Source of the DNA: Serinus canaria
Lineage: Eukaryota; Chordata; Aves; Passeriformes; Fringillidae
NCBI RefSeq assembly: GCF_022539315.1
Contig: NC_066314.1
Location: 55,241,180 to 55,305,179 of the forward strand
Length of the DNA stretch: 64,000 nucleotides
Reading direction: 5' to 3'
Positions 12,841 to 24,247 of the stretch are shown piece by piece. Within the stretch, counting starts at the first letter, position 1. Each line of letters starts with the position of its first letter. The position numbers and the translations under genes are program-made. The notes beneath the pieces are model-generated. The model was not told the DNA's origin. It was given only the letters and a program-made list of their open reading frames with translations, and did no database searches.

Positions 12841-13175
12841 ATGATCCAAATTTCAGGCTCAAGAGCATAAACAACATGGGCCGAAGAGAGAAAAACAAGA
12901 GGGATGGGACTTCATAAGCTAAGGCTATAGTTGGACAATTAACTGCAATATGCAAATGGACCAAAACTTATAAAAGTGTGAGATCCTGTGACTGGTCATC
13001 CATTTTGTGACACTTTTGGGTTCATCTTAAAGCTTATGTCCACGCATCTAGGGTGTGGCCCTGGCTGGGCTTTTGTGCTGCCCAAGGTGTATCCATTGAA
13101 GCCTTTTAAAAAATACCTACTTTGCTCTTTAGCTCTGTCTAGTCTCTGTTCTAGATCAGCCTTCACAAGGCATCA
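12841..13175 (+). mobile_element. ERV LTR (5' edge uncertain) with promoter signals
   Basis: This segment has LTR architecture: an octamer-like ATGCAAAT at 12950-12957, a TATA box TTATAAAAG at 12968-12976, a GTCCATTTTGTGACAC-type stretch downstream, an A-rich polyadenylation area near 13107-13117, and an end near CAAGGCATCA at about 13166-13175. I recall avian LTRs with the same arrangement. No target duplication was found and the 5' end is a guess. It inserted in the sense orientation into the EFCAB6 remnant intron. Confidence 0.55.
12968..12976 (+). promoter_or_regulatory. TATA box of the LTR fragment
   Basis: TTATAAAAG lies 11 bases downstream of an ATGCAAAT octamer. This matches a retroviral U3 core promoter in the + orientation. 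Activity is not implied. Confidence 0.5.
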
Positions 13176-13333
13176 TCAGTCTTTCCACAACCTTATTTCC
13201 TAAATTCAGGTTCCTATCCCAGTCTTTCATTCAGATGTGTGGACCTGAATCTGATTTTGCTGACCCATTCTATGGTGAAATTGCAACAAGAATACATAAA
13301 GAGCCTCACTGTGGCTCCCATTTCTTTACCCCC

Positions 13334-13424
13334 TGTCCTGGTTCAGGGCAAATTTGGGAGAGAGCCCTCAAAGGAGTTCCTCTAGGAAAGCAGATTCAAT
13401 TGGCCCCTCCCCCCAACCAAATAT
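13334..13424 (+). mobile_element. 5' fragment of an avian ERV LTR beginning TGTCCTGG
   Basis: The fragment starts TGTCCTGGTTCAGGGCAAAT and keeps the order GGGAGAG, CTCAAAGGAGTTCCTCT, CCCCTCCCCCC. The reverse complement of the LTR at 24253-24810 starts with a related series (TGTCCTGGTTTAGGACAAAT, then CTCCAAAAGGGAGT, then CCCCTCCCCC), so the two are diverged relatives. After about 13424 it passes into AT-rich sequence with no clear LTR 3' part, so it is truncated. Only about 160 bases separate it from the preceding LTR fragment. Confidence 0.65.
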
Positions 13425-16062
13425 GTATTTAATATTTCATAGTTATTTAATACAATAGTTATTTTTATTGCATTTAGAAAAATGTGGGGTTTTTTTCCCA
13501 GGCAAGACAAAGGCATGTGAGCCACCTTTGACTCATCAAATAATTTTGTCAAACTGTTGTGTATTTTGCATATTACAAACACTCCCGAGAATACCTTATC
13601 CTGCAAGTGAGACCTCAAAACATCAATCTGTGTATTGCAAAAATTTGGTCAAAAGGAAAATGGTCCATTACAGTATGACCCTCAATGGAGTTTTCATCTT
13701 TTGCCTGTAGCTGGGTTTATTATTGCAAGCTCCTGTTGCACAGAAGCTATCAAATCCTTAACAGGTGTAAATCAGCACTCAGGTTCGTGGAGCCAGTCTG
13801 ATCACTGCCTGATGAGGGTACAGCTCCACGTGTAAACCAGGGATAAAACACAAGCTTCTCTACAGTGCTGAGACTTTGAGAGCTGGAACAGGCTGGCTGG
13901 TGAATTACTGGTTATATGAACATGAGAAGAAAATACATTTCCACCCTAATCTGTGCTCAGGCAACTAAGCCTACTGCTTCCACACATCTTTAGGGAAGAG
14001 CATTTATATAAAATAACTTGAAGGTTTGTTCTGTGAGGCTAAAGGAGGACCCATGGCTAAGCTAAGAAGCCTCTAAATCTGTGTGAGCTGTCAAAATGAT
14101 GATTCCTTCTGGCCAAGGTCATTCTTACATACAAAGAGGAAAACACATTTTATTTCAGGGGAAGATACAAAGGCCTTCTTATGTCAGCTGTTTCCCAAGG
14201 TCTGCTTTCTGAGCTTTTCCAGAAAGGGGAGGTCAGACTTGTGACAGGGTAATGCAATTCTGGACAGGTCCAGAAAAATTCTAGTTTATCTTGATGTTCT
14301 GATTTACTAACTAATTAAGAATTGCTCTTAACAGAAAAATCTTCCAGAAGCAGGAAGGAGCTGCAGGAATGGAGCTTCACTGAGCAGGTGTGGGTGGTGG
14401 AACCTTCTTTTATTACTATTCAGCACAGTTATGCCATTTATAGAAAAGGACATGAGGCTGTGCAAGGAACTTTCTAAAGAAAAAACCAGCTCCTCTTCAA
14501 ACAGCAAGTGAGCTACCTAAGGTGGCCCATAAGAAAATCCATGGCCCTGGATTCTGAAGTGATACCCACACAGAGCTTGCTGAGGAGAACTGGGCATGTG
14601 GAAGTAAATAGCCAAAAATCACTACAACAGCAGAACAGAACAAAAGAACCCTTTTCAATCCAGTGGAAATTCCACTATATATATCCTGTAAACACTACTG
14701 GTGCAAACACTCTACAGCCCTCAAGAAGTTCATTGCTGCTGCTCCCTTTCATCCATGAGCTGAGAGTCAGACAGAGAAACCCACGCTGTGTCCAAGGCTA
14801 GTTTCAAATGCAGAAATGCCACTTAAATAACCCAGTGCCCTGTCAAGAGTCTGATATTTTCATCTCCAGCTCCATTATTTCAGCTAAAGGTGATTATTTT
14901 TGCTCATGAATGATGGAGTCAGGGATATACTCTGAATGTACATGGTACAGGAATTTTCAATCCATGCTTTGCAAGAACAAGTGATTTATTTTTTTATTGG
15001 TTCTCCAACCATTTTAAGATCAAATTGCACTAGGTCTTCTGAAAAGTTCTTGAGATTAAATAAATTAGGAAAGCTTGCACTTATAAAAGATGTTTTTTTA
15101 AAAGATTACAGAAGTAACACTTTCCCCAAGACTTCATTAGAAGAATTAAAAGCAGCAGTACAGTGCTTTTTAGTTACAGCAATGTCAGGCAGGCTGAAGG
15201 TGCACCGCAATCTTCATTTCTATGGCACAGTCCAGTTTTGCATCTGCATGCATGATTCCCCTTCTCCTATTTCTTCTCTTCATAATCCAACAGTAATGCC
15301 TGCCCCATATGCATGTTTTCTCTAAAATAATACTGAAATAGTGATTTTTTTCAGTCATACTGAAAAGTGGTACTTGTATCTCAAGATAGAGGAGTTTTTT
15401 TCCAATTAGGAAGCAGGTTTCTTGCAGTTCTGTAAGAAACATATTTTCTTTTCCATCCAGTTATAATGATCATGTGAGATGTGACAAGGAAACAGGAGCA
15501 CAGGACCAAAAGCCATCTGTTTCTTTTTTGGTGTTTCATATCGAATGGAGCAAGAAGGTGGCAAAGATTCTATGCTTCAGCATGGGGGTTATAAAATGCA
15601 ATCGTAATATTTAACATGCTGTAAAGAAATAGCTTTGAACCAAAAAGACTTTTTTTTTTTGTTGCTGTTTTTACCAGGACCTCTTACCACAGCTATAGTA
15701 AAACTGGCTGCTACTTGTGTTTGTGAAAACTTTGCTTTCATGATATTTGACATATTTAGATTAGACAGCACAGTGGGTGGAAAGTCAGCTTTCATTCCCA
15801 AAAATAAGCAGCGTCTTCTTCAAAATTCTGATAGTGTTTTTTAAAATTGTTATTATTCTTATTCTTCAATATTGTGCCATTCTTGATACTTGTTTTACAA
15901 GTAAAACTTGGTTTAATTTTAAAAAACTGAAGTTTCTAATTCTGGAGGTTGAATGCAAATGTTGCACAGATTTCATTGATATTTAACTTTACAAAATTTA
16001 GGCTTTTGCATGCCGTTAGATTTTTGGCTTTTTCAGGTGCGTCCATATCACAGCCTAGCACT
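13425..16062. other. Intronic sequence, EFCAB6 remnants D to C
   Basis: AT-rich non-coding sequence. Open frames up to 129 codons (for example 14936-15325) show no recognised motif. No further transposon was identified. Confidence 0.45.
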
Positions 16063-16104
16063 GCTTTACTCTGCAGTTTGTTACAAGCAACTGCAGAGTA
16101 AAGC
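16063..16104. repeat. Perfect 16-bp hairpin with a 10-nt loop
   Basis: The left arm is 16063-16078 (GCTTTACTCTGCAGTT), the loop is 16079-16088, and the right arm is 16089-16104, the exact reverse complement. It lies in the intron of the decayed EFCAB6 locus with no transposon signature around it. Confidence 0.9.
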
Positions 16105-16903
16105 CTTTTGTCTTATTTATTTTTGCCTGCCATATGATATGACCTTCTCCTGTATTTACCCAAAGTGTGCATTTCCACCCTGCAGAATGTACAATGGGAG
16201 TTTAGCTAGTAATAAGCCCCAGTGGCAGGTTTTAAAAGCCAAACACCAATGTTAGATTTGAAAAACAGGGGATTGCGTGTATCCTGTGCTGGCATTAACA
16301 CACTTTCCTCCACCCCTTCTCACACATTCTGTACCTTTGCAGCCTTCAGCTGTGTCATTTCGCTGCACTAACCCTACTGTGGATGACCAGATGAAAAAGC
16401 ACTGCCCTAAATATACCTGAACTCAGAAAGGAAAGGGACATAATTGCCCTCTCTTTCATCTTAGGACTGAAGTGCCTTTCCAATCAAAGAGTTTTCCACT
16501 ACTTGCTAAAGACTATTTAGATGAGAAGAATACGTTTGGGATTTTTTGGGCTAGTTAGCACTCACTGCCCTTTTTTCTGCATTGACAGAATAAACCTCTT
16601 TGTAAGATCACTGAATTTTTTAGACCAATTTTTTTAGTTTAGGTCAGCCTTGGAATCCTGTGCTTTTGTTGGCCTGTCACCAGACTTCTAGTCTATTTTT
16701 TCCCCCTTAACTACTTGCATAGCTCCTTTTCTCTTTTGTGGTGCAAACCAGAATTCATGGAAGCAGGTTTTACTGCCTGCGGGATCTCAGAGGCCGCCTT
16801 CTCCATGGATATTTCCCTCTTCAACAGGCTAAATGCCACACCAACGTTTTATAATTTATTCAGTGGATCCATTAACGATTCTCTGTGTATGTTTCTTGTC
16901 TAG
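16105..16903. other. Intron upstream of EFCAB6 remnant C
   Basis: Ordinary AT-rich intron ending in a pyrimidine-rich acceptor, GTTTCTTGTCTAG, at 16891-16903. Nothing else was recognised. Confidence 0.5.
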
Positions 16904-17115
16904 ACTGAGGAAGGGCAAAAAGTCACTCTGCCTAAATCTGCTTGGGAGCTGTCAGGGAGAGCCATCCCCTCACAGATACCAGAAGTACTGACTGCTGGTT
17001 TTAACACAGTTGCACAAGAGTTTCAAGATATTTACTCTTCAACAGATAATACAGTATCAAAAAGAGAAGTACATATGCATGTAACTGACATTTCCAGTGG
17101 CTGACTGAAGGACAA
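16904..17115 (+). pseudogene. EFCAB6: EFCAB6 exon remnant C (frameshift plus in-frame TGA)
   Basis: The acceptor is TCTTGTCTAG before 16904. The frame reads TEEGQKVTLPKSAWEL and continues to FNTVAQEFQDIYSST, then DNTVSKREV, which matches the EFCAB6 segment AITQEFENFD...NTISREEF. The family then continues with AICNRHVQ and LTDEQ. That continuation is found here in a different frame, as ACN, a stop, then HFQWLTEGQ, ending at a donor CAA|GTAAGA at 17116. So a frameshift lies around 17066-17080, and the conserved arginine is replaced by TGA at 17086-17088, consistent with a CGA to TGA transition. Read without the frameshift, the exon would end at TGA 17102-17104. The surviving splice sites and frame-specific homology make this a decayed exon rather than a genuine short terminus. 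Confidence 0.75.
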
Positions 17116-18471
17116 GTAAGAAAACTGTATTATTTTGTCTTGTTAATTTAAGCGTACAACTGGGTAAATTGGCTGTGGCTAGAGACATGTGTTTGCATAC
17201 TCCTATGTGTAGGCAAGCAGTTTAAAAATTTGGATGAAATGAAAATGCTTTCAGACTATCCTTCCATGAACATTTGTTGCTGCATTTGTGCGAGATTACT
17301 TTTTTCCTTATCTCTGAGTATGGTTATGAACTATAATAATCACAGGGTTTCTGAAGCAAAGTCATGGAGATGCTATTGCTAATACTGAAGGTGTGAACTT
17401 AAAGCACAGTAGTTCTCTTTCTCTAGCTCTTTATGTGTGTATGTTGTATCTTAAAAGTTTCCTTTTCTCAATTTAAATTAATTCACTTCCAGTTGATGGA
17501 GAAAAAAAAAAAGCCTGGGATGAAAAGTATTTCCATGGGAGCTAATGCAAATTCTTTTTTCCCAATAGCTATTTTGTCCTGCCCTCCTTGGACAAAGAAA
17601 GGGGCAAGTGTTTGACACTTCCTGGCTACCTCTCAGTTACTTTTCCTGCTTAAAGATTCCACCAGATTAGCATTAATAGTTCACAGAACCTTAAAATTAG
17701 CATGAGTTGCTGAAGTCAGGGCAGCACAAACCATCTGATTAGCTCAGTGCTAACATCAGGAGAACCTTGAGAGGCCAGTGTGTCCTAAGGGTCTGCTTCT
17801 CCTGAGCTTAAAATGAAAAAATATGGTTTTTTATCTTTGCCAATGTTTTTCCTTCCCCCAAGACTAAGGTGAAGCAGAGGGAACCTTGACTGAAAGGTTT
17901 TAGGTTTTATTTCAAGTCACTCTCACCTTTCTTCCCATGAATGCATCATTGCCAGTGGGAAGCAAACTGAAGGACAAGACACAGAGCCTTCAGACTTGTC
18001 CATGACTACAAAACACTGCTCTGGTACTTTGCTCATTGCAGATACACCCTCTGAGTTCTTGGGCCAACATTTTGGACTATAAATGGCCGGCAGTAGTGGA
18101 GCCTCCGTTGTAATTACAGCAGTGTGATTGCGCAGTCTGCCATGCTATCAGGTACTGCTATGGAGGTGTAAAACTGCGGATGGAAGCACTGAAAACAAAC
18201 TAAAAACATTTTCCTTTTCCCCCTTGAAAATAGCATAACCCCCCCCAAAACAGCCTGTGTGCTCTCATCCCAGTAGCCACACTTCTGCTGAGCTCCCAAG
18301 TGCAAGTGCAGAACATCAGGTGGGACAAAAGTGGCAGCGTGGTCCTGCTCTTTGCTCCTCCCTCTGAAACACCAGGTAGAAATGTGTAAGGCTTATACTG
18401 GCTGAGGCAGGAGAACAAACACCTTCCTGAGCTGTGGAAAATCTCTTTGTTTCTTTCCCTTTTGGATGCAG
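17116..18471. other. Intron after EFCAB6 remnant C, with one weak exon candidate
   Basis: Around 17346-17400, after a CACAG, the DNA reads like a scrambled version of the next family segment (E-M, then N-T-E-G-V-N-L-K, where the family has NEMPVNAKGRLK). It needs two frame changes and lacks a clear donor, so I list it only as a possibility. The remaining sequence is ordinary AT-rich intron. A pyrimidine-rich acceptor ends it at 18471. Confidence 0.35.
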
Positions 18472-18610
18472 TGAGGCAGCTGAAGAGTCCTCCAGGCTAG
18501 ATCTTGTCTACTTTACACTCAAGAAGAAGCGAAAGGACACAGGAGCTATTTTATACTTAAAAGAACCTCAGACAAGTGAAGAAAAAAATCTTGATAGAAA
18601 CTGTCATCCA
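18472..18610 (+). pseudogene. EFCAB6: Possible EFCAB6 exon remnant H
   Basis: A good acceptor (TTTCTTTCCCTTTTGGATGCAG, at 18450-18471) precedes the segment. The frame reads ESSRLDLVYFTLKKKRKDT, then GAILYLKEPQTSEEKNLDRN, ending at TAA 18611-18613. In order this recalls the family text ESRLRKRI...LLKECKEKD..RQGDI...EKFNLDISKEEC, with several in-frame codon losses. The position between remnants C and E is the expected one. The similarity is patchy, so this could be chance. A profile search would settle it. Confidence 0.35.
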
Positions 18611-20993
18611 TAATAGTAACTAGAGGCAGGCCTGAGGAGGCTCATTTATGTAAGCACCAGCCTCTGTGAGAGTGAGATTCAAGCCCTGTATTTTCAGAGA
18701 TATTTTGATTTTGACAGGCCCCTCAAAGATATGCCTACATAGATCTATATGAAGACACCCCAGGAGAGCCTTCCAATCTGGGTAGAGGTTTGGCCACTGC
18801 TAATCCAAACCCCTGCCATTCTGACTGTTGTCATTGCTCCGAGCTGTTACAGAACTGTTACTGACAGTCGTAGTCTGGGTGACTTCACAGAAAATGTCTT
18901 TTATCCTTTCCTGGATGATGGCCACTTACTGTTTGCCATTAGCAAGGCTCAGCTGGAGACTGTCTCAAGTAGTAGATGATGAGTTTCTTTCTGAAATATG
19001 ACTTGGTCTTCTGAATTTGATACTGTTACCTTTTTAATGAAAGGCTAAGGATGGTAAACATGCTGCAAGTGAGGTGTTGATTATTATCTCACCTAATGAC
19101 ATCCCCTTTTTGCCACTGGCACTCTTCTTCTCTCTACTTGAACTCCCTTGACTTGCTTGTACTATCTGCAGTCCCTCTAATGGCTAGACTTCACTGAGTG
19201 TTGAAATAGTTTTCAACTGTAGCTAACCCAGTTCATTGGGGTATTGTTCTATTTAATTGAAGTTTGTAATACACTTTGAGATCCTCATATAAAATGTGAA
19301 GTGCAATGACAAGCACAAAATACAATTGTTTATAATTCATAATGTGGCAGCAGCCAGGCCAGTGGGGGAAAGTTGAAAAGAAATTCAAAATGTATCCTTT
19401 GTCCTTTGAAGTCTGATGGCAGCTTGGCACACGCATCAAAGAGGTGACTAGTTTCCTTTAGGGTTTAAGTCTCTGCCGAAAAAGATCAAATCAAAAGGAA
19501 TCTGAGGTTCCCAATTAGATCTATATTAAAAATCAATAATGAAGACCCTAAAAAGCAATACTGATAACTCTCAAAACAGTCACAAGCTGAGAGCAGCTCA
19601 TTTAAGGGCAGGCTGTGATAATCTTTGCTTTGATTAGTAGTTTAAGTCATGAGACCCACTTTATTCTGTGCTTATGGAATAAAGCACTGCTCAGTGGGAA
19701 ATCAGCTCAGCCTCAGCCTTACAATTCCATACATAGCTCAGAAGGTGCCGGGCCAGCAGGAGCAAGAGTGCCCAGCTCTTCTGTAGAGATAGTGTTGTTT
19801 GGCATATAATACACATGATCCTAAAGGCTGTGAAGATTTTCTATGTTCCTTTTTCCTTTTTTTTTTTTCCCCTCTGGATGAAATAATTTGTTGGAGCAAA
19901 AACAATAACTGGGGAATTTTAACGGCCTTCTGAGATAGTGGCATCACTCAGGTTCACCCCATAGCATGAGAAATTCCCCTCAATGGTACTTAGGCAGGAT
20001 GCAAATGCAGCATATATTTGATTTAAATCTGATGTTGAAGTGTTATTCTTCTATACTGCAACTCAATCACTATGTCTAATCATGAGGTTTAGTAGTTTCA
20101 ACAGCACACTAAGGGCCTAATTCAATTAAAAATGTCCTGGATTTTCCTTTTTTTCCTTGTTCTCCCAGTTTTGTGCAAGCTTTGGCAGATAAACTCTATT
20201 TTTTTTTTTCAAAGATGGACCCTAGATTTTTTTCTATTCCAGTGCATCCTCTCCCTTTCTTTTTGATATGTTTTTCGTATCCTTTGGACACAAATAAAAT
20301 TTGTGCATTTAAGCATAATCAGGTTTCTGAGAACAAAAAACCAACCCCAAATTAAAAAGGCCTAATAGCTGCAAAAGCAGCATAAAAAAAAAATACAGGC
20401 AGCTTATCTGTGATCATCTAAAAAAGCTAGGCAGAGCTGGCAGATGAGGTTTTCCAGCAGATGTTTTTGGTGACCTGTCCTGAAGCATTCTGCTGGATTT
20501 TCCCACTTTCTGGTAGATGCCAAATTACAGCTGTTAGTGATAGACTTGCCATGAAGACCAGTGATCTGAGAGTGGTAAGAGGATTAGGAATGTAGTAGGG
20601 TTATTTCATTTTGGCATCAGTACTTATAGATTCTATCAAAAAAGGCCTTTGGTCCTCTCCACTGCCACGCTGGCATCAGCCTAGTGATAGGATTCACAGA
20701 AAAGTAGGAAAATCATTCCAGGAAGAAAAATTAAACATCCCCCTTGCAGAATTGCACCCACGTTCTTTAGTAAAACCAAACCTGCAACAAAGAAAAATAA
20801 AATATTTAGAATTTTTCATTGCCTGGAACATGCTTGAGTTTTCTGACTACTTCTACATGGAAGTGTTTAGCTACTGAAAAAGAAATAACAGACTGGGCAA
20901 ATTAAAGATGCAAACCAATTGTCAGTGCTGGTAAATCTAAACATTGGCCCATTGTGAGCTCAATTATTTCATTAACTATAGGTTCTTTCTTAG
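18611..20993. other. Intron between possible EFCAB6 remnants H and E
   Basis: AT-rich intron with poly-T and poly-A tracts (19858-19869, 20200-20210, 20384-20393). No transposon, RNA gene or convincing frame was seen. A pyrimidine-rich acceptor GTTCTTTCTTAG ends it at 20993. Confidence 0.45.
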
Positions 20994-21100
20994 AGAAGCC
21001 CAGACAATCAGCTGCATGTATCCTTTGTGATTTGATCCAACTTTCAGAGAAAGCAACAGAAAACTCCTTGTTACTCTTTGCAAATGCTAGACTGGGCAGT
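20994..21100 (+). pseudogene. EFCAB6: Possible EFCAB6 exon remnant E
   Basis: The segment has a good acceptor (GGTTCTTTCTTAG) and a good donor (CAGT|GTAAGA at 21101). Its frame contains CDLIQLSEKATENSLL, comparable to CDFIQ...LKAKESSLM of the family, with about three codons missing, followed by FANA where the family has KIQNA. It sits in the correct order between remnants H and G. The exon stays open within its own limits, so its decay is judged only from missing codons. Moderate to low confidence. Confidence 0.4.
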
Positions 21101-23960
21101 GTAAGACAATGGGAAGAGAACTTAAGTGTCCCAAAACTTGGTGCTGTTGGAAAGATCCCAGCCAGCCTGAACATTGATTGTGATAAATGCTCCTGCAGCA
21201 TTCATTCCATGGAAATCTTGGTGAGGCCTCAGCAAGCCTGCACCAGTGAAACCCTTCAGGCAGCACTGGGCAATCTCACTAAAAAAATGAGGTTATATGT
21301 TGGACCTAGAAGCCAACATAGCGCATGTGCATATATTGTGGTGTTCTGGGCTCAGGTTTTCCTCCTACCTCCCCCCCCACCCCCTCCCGCCCCAGTCCTG
21401 CTGAGGGAGCAATGGAAGACACAGAGTATCAGGATCCTCCCAAGCTATTCCTTCTGTGGCTCTGCACAGGATCACTGCAGAACCCCTGAGCCTTCCCAGT
21501 GACAAACCAGTCATCTCATAACTCAGTGACTTTGAACTGGTTTGGATTTGGCCCAAGATGGCATTTCAGTGCTTTTTTGTGAACACAGTATCTGTTGCTT
21601 AATAACAAAGAGCTTGGGGAAAATATGATGATTTACAGGTTAGTATTTTATTACAAAATAATAAGAAATGGTAATGGTCCATTAAATGAATACTGTCATT
21701 TTGAATACACGAAGAGTATACAATACACTTTTTACCTAGAGTTTTGCAGACCAAAAGCAAATCAGACTTAAAGTGACCCAAGTGGTTGTAAGGTCCCAAT
21801 CAATTTGCTCAACAAGAATTCTGAAAGGGCTCACAATGGCTTGTGTACTCTGAGTTGGACACACAGGAGAGTAAGTTTTTGCTGTACTAACAGGATATTT
21901 CCTGACCTGTTTCTATAGTCACTTTATGCAAGGATTTTCTTTCTTTTTTTTAAAATCCCATGACAGTAATGGCTTAGTATTTATTTGGTAAATCCTTCAA
22001 CTGGAGCATTTAACTGCTTGGGATCATGCTCGGTAAATCAAAGTCACATGGCAAATTTGCCACACTTGCTAAAATTTGGGGAAACACAAGAGCTAATGAT
22101 TCAAGAACTTTTGTTAAAATAAAAAGCAAGCTAGAAATAAAAAGTGCATGGGGTGTATACTCGGATGGCCACAACATACAGCAAGTTTTGCCTCTGCTGC
22201 AGTGTAAGGAAAGCCCAGAGGAGGCTCTCACTTGCTCTGCTGGTGGTGGTCTCTAAAAACCAGCAGCCAGGACTGGTCAGGTCACACTGTGCCCTTTCAG
22301 CTCTCCGTGCCCCACATTTCTGCTCCCCAAGCTGTGATGAAGAGGCAGAGAAGCCCCAGCACCACAGCCACACACAAGCTGTTCCCCTCTGCCCAGAGCG
22401 CCACCCCAGGGCGCAGGAGATCAGAAGAGATGCAGAAATCTGGCTCTTGTGGCCCAGAAAGGAAGGCATCAGTAATAGCATCCCAATCGAGTTCTGTAGT
22501 AGGAACAGAGCCAAATTCCAAATCTGCTCATTCAGCGAGCATGCTACATTTTTAGGCTGTTTCTGACTGTGCCTAATTAGTTTAGATATGGTTAGTAGCA
22601 GCATTTTGTAGAGAAATTACATTACCAAACTGTTTTTAGATGTAGAATGAACATATTGCTACGAAGGTATGAAGAAAGCATCATTAGGAATTATCAAGTA
22701 TTCATTACCAGTAGGGAGAGTAAGGTAAAGCCATTAAATTTTGCCTCAAAGTACCTCATTATCTTACATAAGGTTTTCTTTAGATACAAACTCAATACTG
22801 TGAAATTCCATCCCAATATTCCAGAGAGGATAAAGCAATAATATTTAAATCCCTATGCAGCTGCTTAAAATATAAATTTTTAAAAATTTATTCTATTCAG
22901 AAAAAAATAATGAAGGTCTCTATCCATGTCTGAGCACCTTTGTATAAGGTAATATTCTGAGTTAAAATATCCTCATACATTTCTCAGTCCTTTCCACCTA
23001 AGTGCACATAGACATCAAGAGGAATCATAAAAAGCCCAAATAAACCCCTCTTCTTTTGGTGGCAAGCACAATTCCTTCTCTTTCTCAAAAGCCTGAGAGA
23101 AAAAACAGCCTAAGGCTTTATGGAAGCGTCCAGACTCTGAGCAATGAAAATAACCCAAGTTGCAGTCACCATAAATTGCTTTCTCCCTCCACTCAGTCTG
23201 CAGGGGTACTCAGTACTTTGGGCTGGAAACTACATCTTTTGTGTAGCTGCTCATTCCTTTGCCTGTGACAGCTCCACTGACATGTACAGCTGGCTCTCAG
23301 TTACAACAATGAATACCAGGAGAGTGGGAGAAGCTGAGATGGAGATGTATTTTTTTAAGAAACAGGAGGTAGATCAGACCCAGAGCCTGCCAGAGGACTG
23401 GAGCTTGCTGCCTTTGAGAAAAGCCCCTTACTCATCACTCCAGTGTTAAGGTTTTGAAATTAATTTTGCAGTTCAGGGTACAGCAATGTAACAAATTGAG
23501 CCAGGTATAAACAGCAGGTCACAACATGTCCCTGGGGAAAATAACCCCATGGTCTAGCAGTAGAACCATAGAAATGTTCAAAAACTGCTAACACAGGAAG
23601 AAGTGTAGGAAGGAATGGGGTTATTTTTTTCTTAAATACCTTACCACTCCCACTGTTGGCTTATACATTCAGTCACTTTTAAGCAAAACTTCACTCAGAA
23701 AAATGAACACTGATGAGAATGAAAAATGACTGAAAAAAGAGTTGAAACAAGGCAAGCGTAACACATGTGAAAACACTGAGCAGAAGTAACACTGACTTCA
23801 GAATCAGTTTAAAATAATAAAAAGTTAGGGCTTTGACAGTGATTAAGTAAATATACCATCTGCACTTCCCAAGAATATCAAAATGTTATAGGTTAAAATA
23901 ATCTTGTGTAAACAGAATCTTGCAATAATTTGTAAACAAGTATTCAGCAGCCAGTCACAG
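21101..23960. other. Intron between possible EFCAB6 remnants E and G
   Basis: Non-coding sequence. It holds a C-rich run at 21371-21390 and a more GC-rich patch at 22200-22450 with overlapping frames up to 157 codons on both strands. None has recognisable domains or splice context. No transposon was recognised. Confidence 0.45.
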
Positions 23961-24086
23961 ACTAAGGCAATATTACAATCCAGCATCTTTTCATTCTGCA
24001 TTACAGTTCTGCCCAGTTGGGTTCATGATGCTGTCATTAAATACCAGTCATTTTCATCCACCCATCGATCTTTGTTGGCTCACAAA
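23961..24086 (+). pseudogene. EFCAB6: Probable EFCAB6 exon remnant G (penultimate exon)
   Basis: After a CACAG acceptor the segment reads PASFHSAL, then in a shifted frame SWVHDAVIKYQSF, then SLLAHK directly before GT at 24087. The family text at this point is TPSFYSALLRIQPKIVHCWRP, then MRRSFK, then GLLSVADFRK at an exon end. Order, spacing and the exon-end position agree, with at least one frameshift near 24014 and a loss of about three codons before AHK. The donor GTCCTG is weak. Remnant F starts exactly where this exon should splice. Confidence 0.45.
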
Positions 24087-24247
24087 GTCCTGGACCAGAA
24101 GCCATTTCAGTCCTAAATGCTGCACTGTTGGACACCAATGAAGAAAACTTTTAAATTATATGATAAAATTGTATGAAATGTTAAACATTGCAGATTTCGG
24201 ACAAATCAGTTCCCTTTATTAAATAATAGCTTAAAAATGATAGGTGT

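Noticed and set aside
20954..21502. 182-codon open frame on the + strand
   Set aside because: Runs through the possible EFCAB6 relic at 20994-21100 and a poly-C tract. Only the relic part resembles a protein, so it is not a separate gene.
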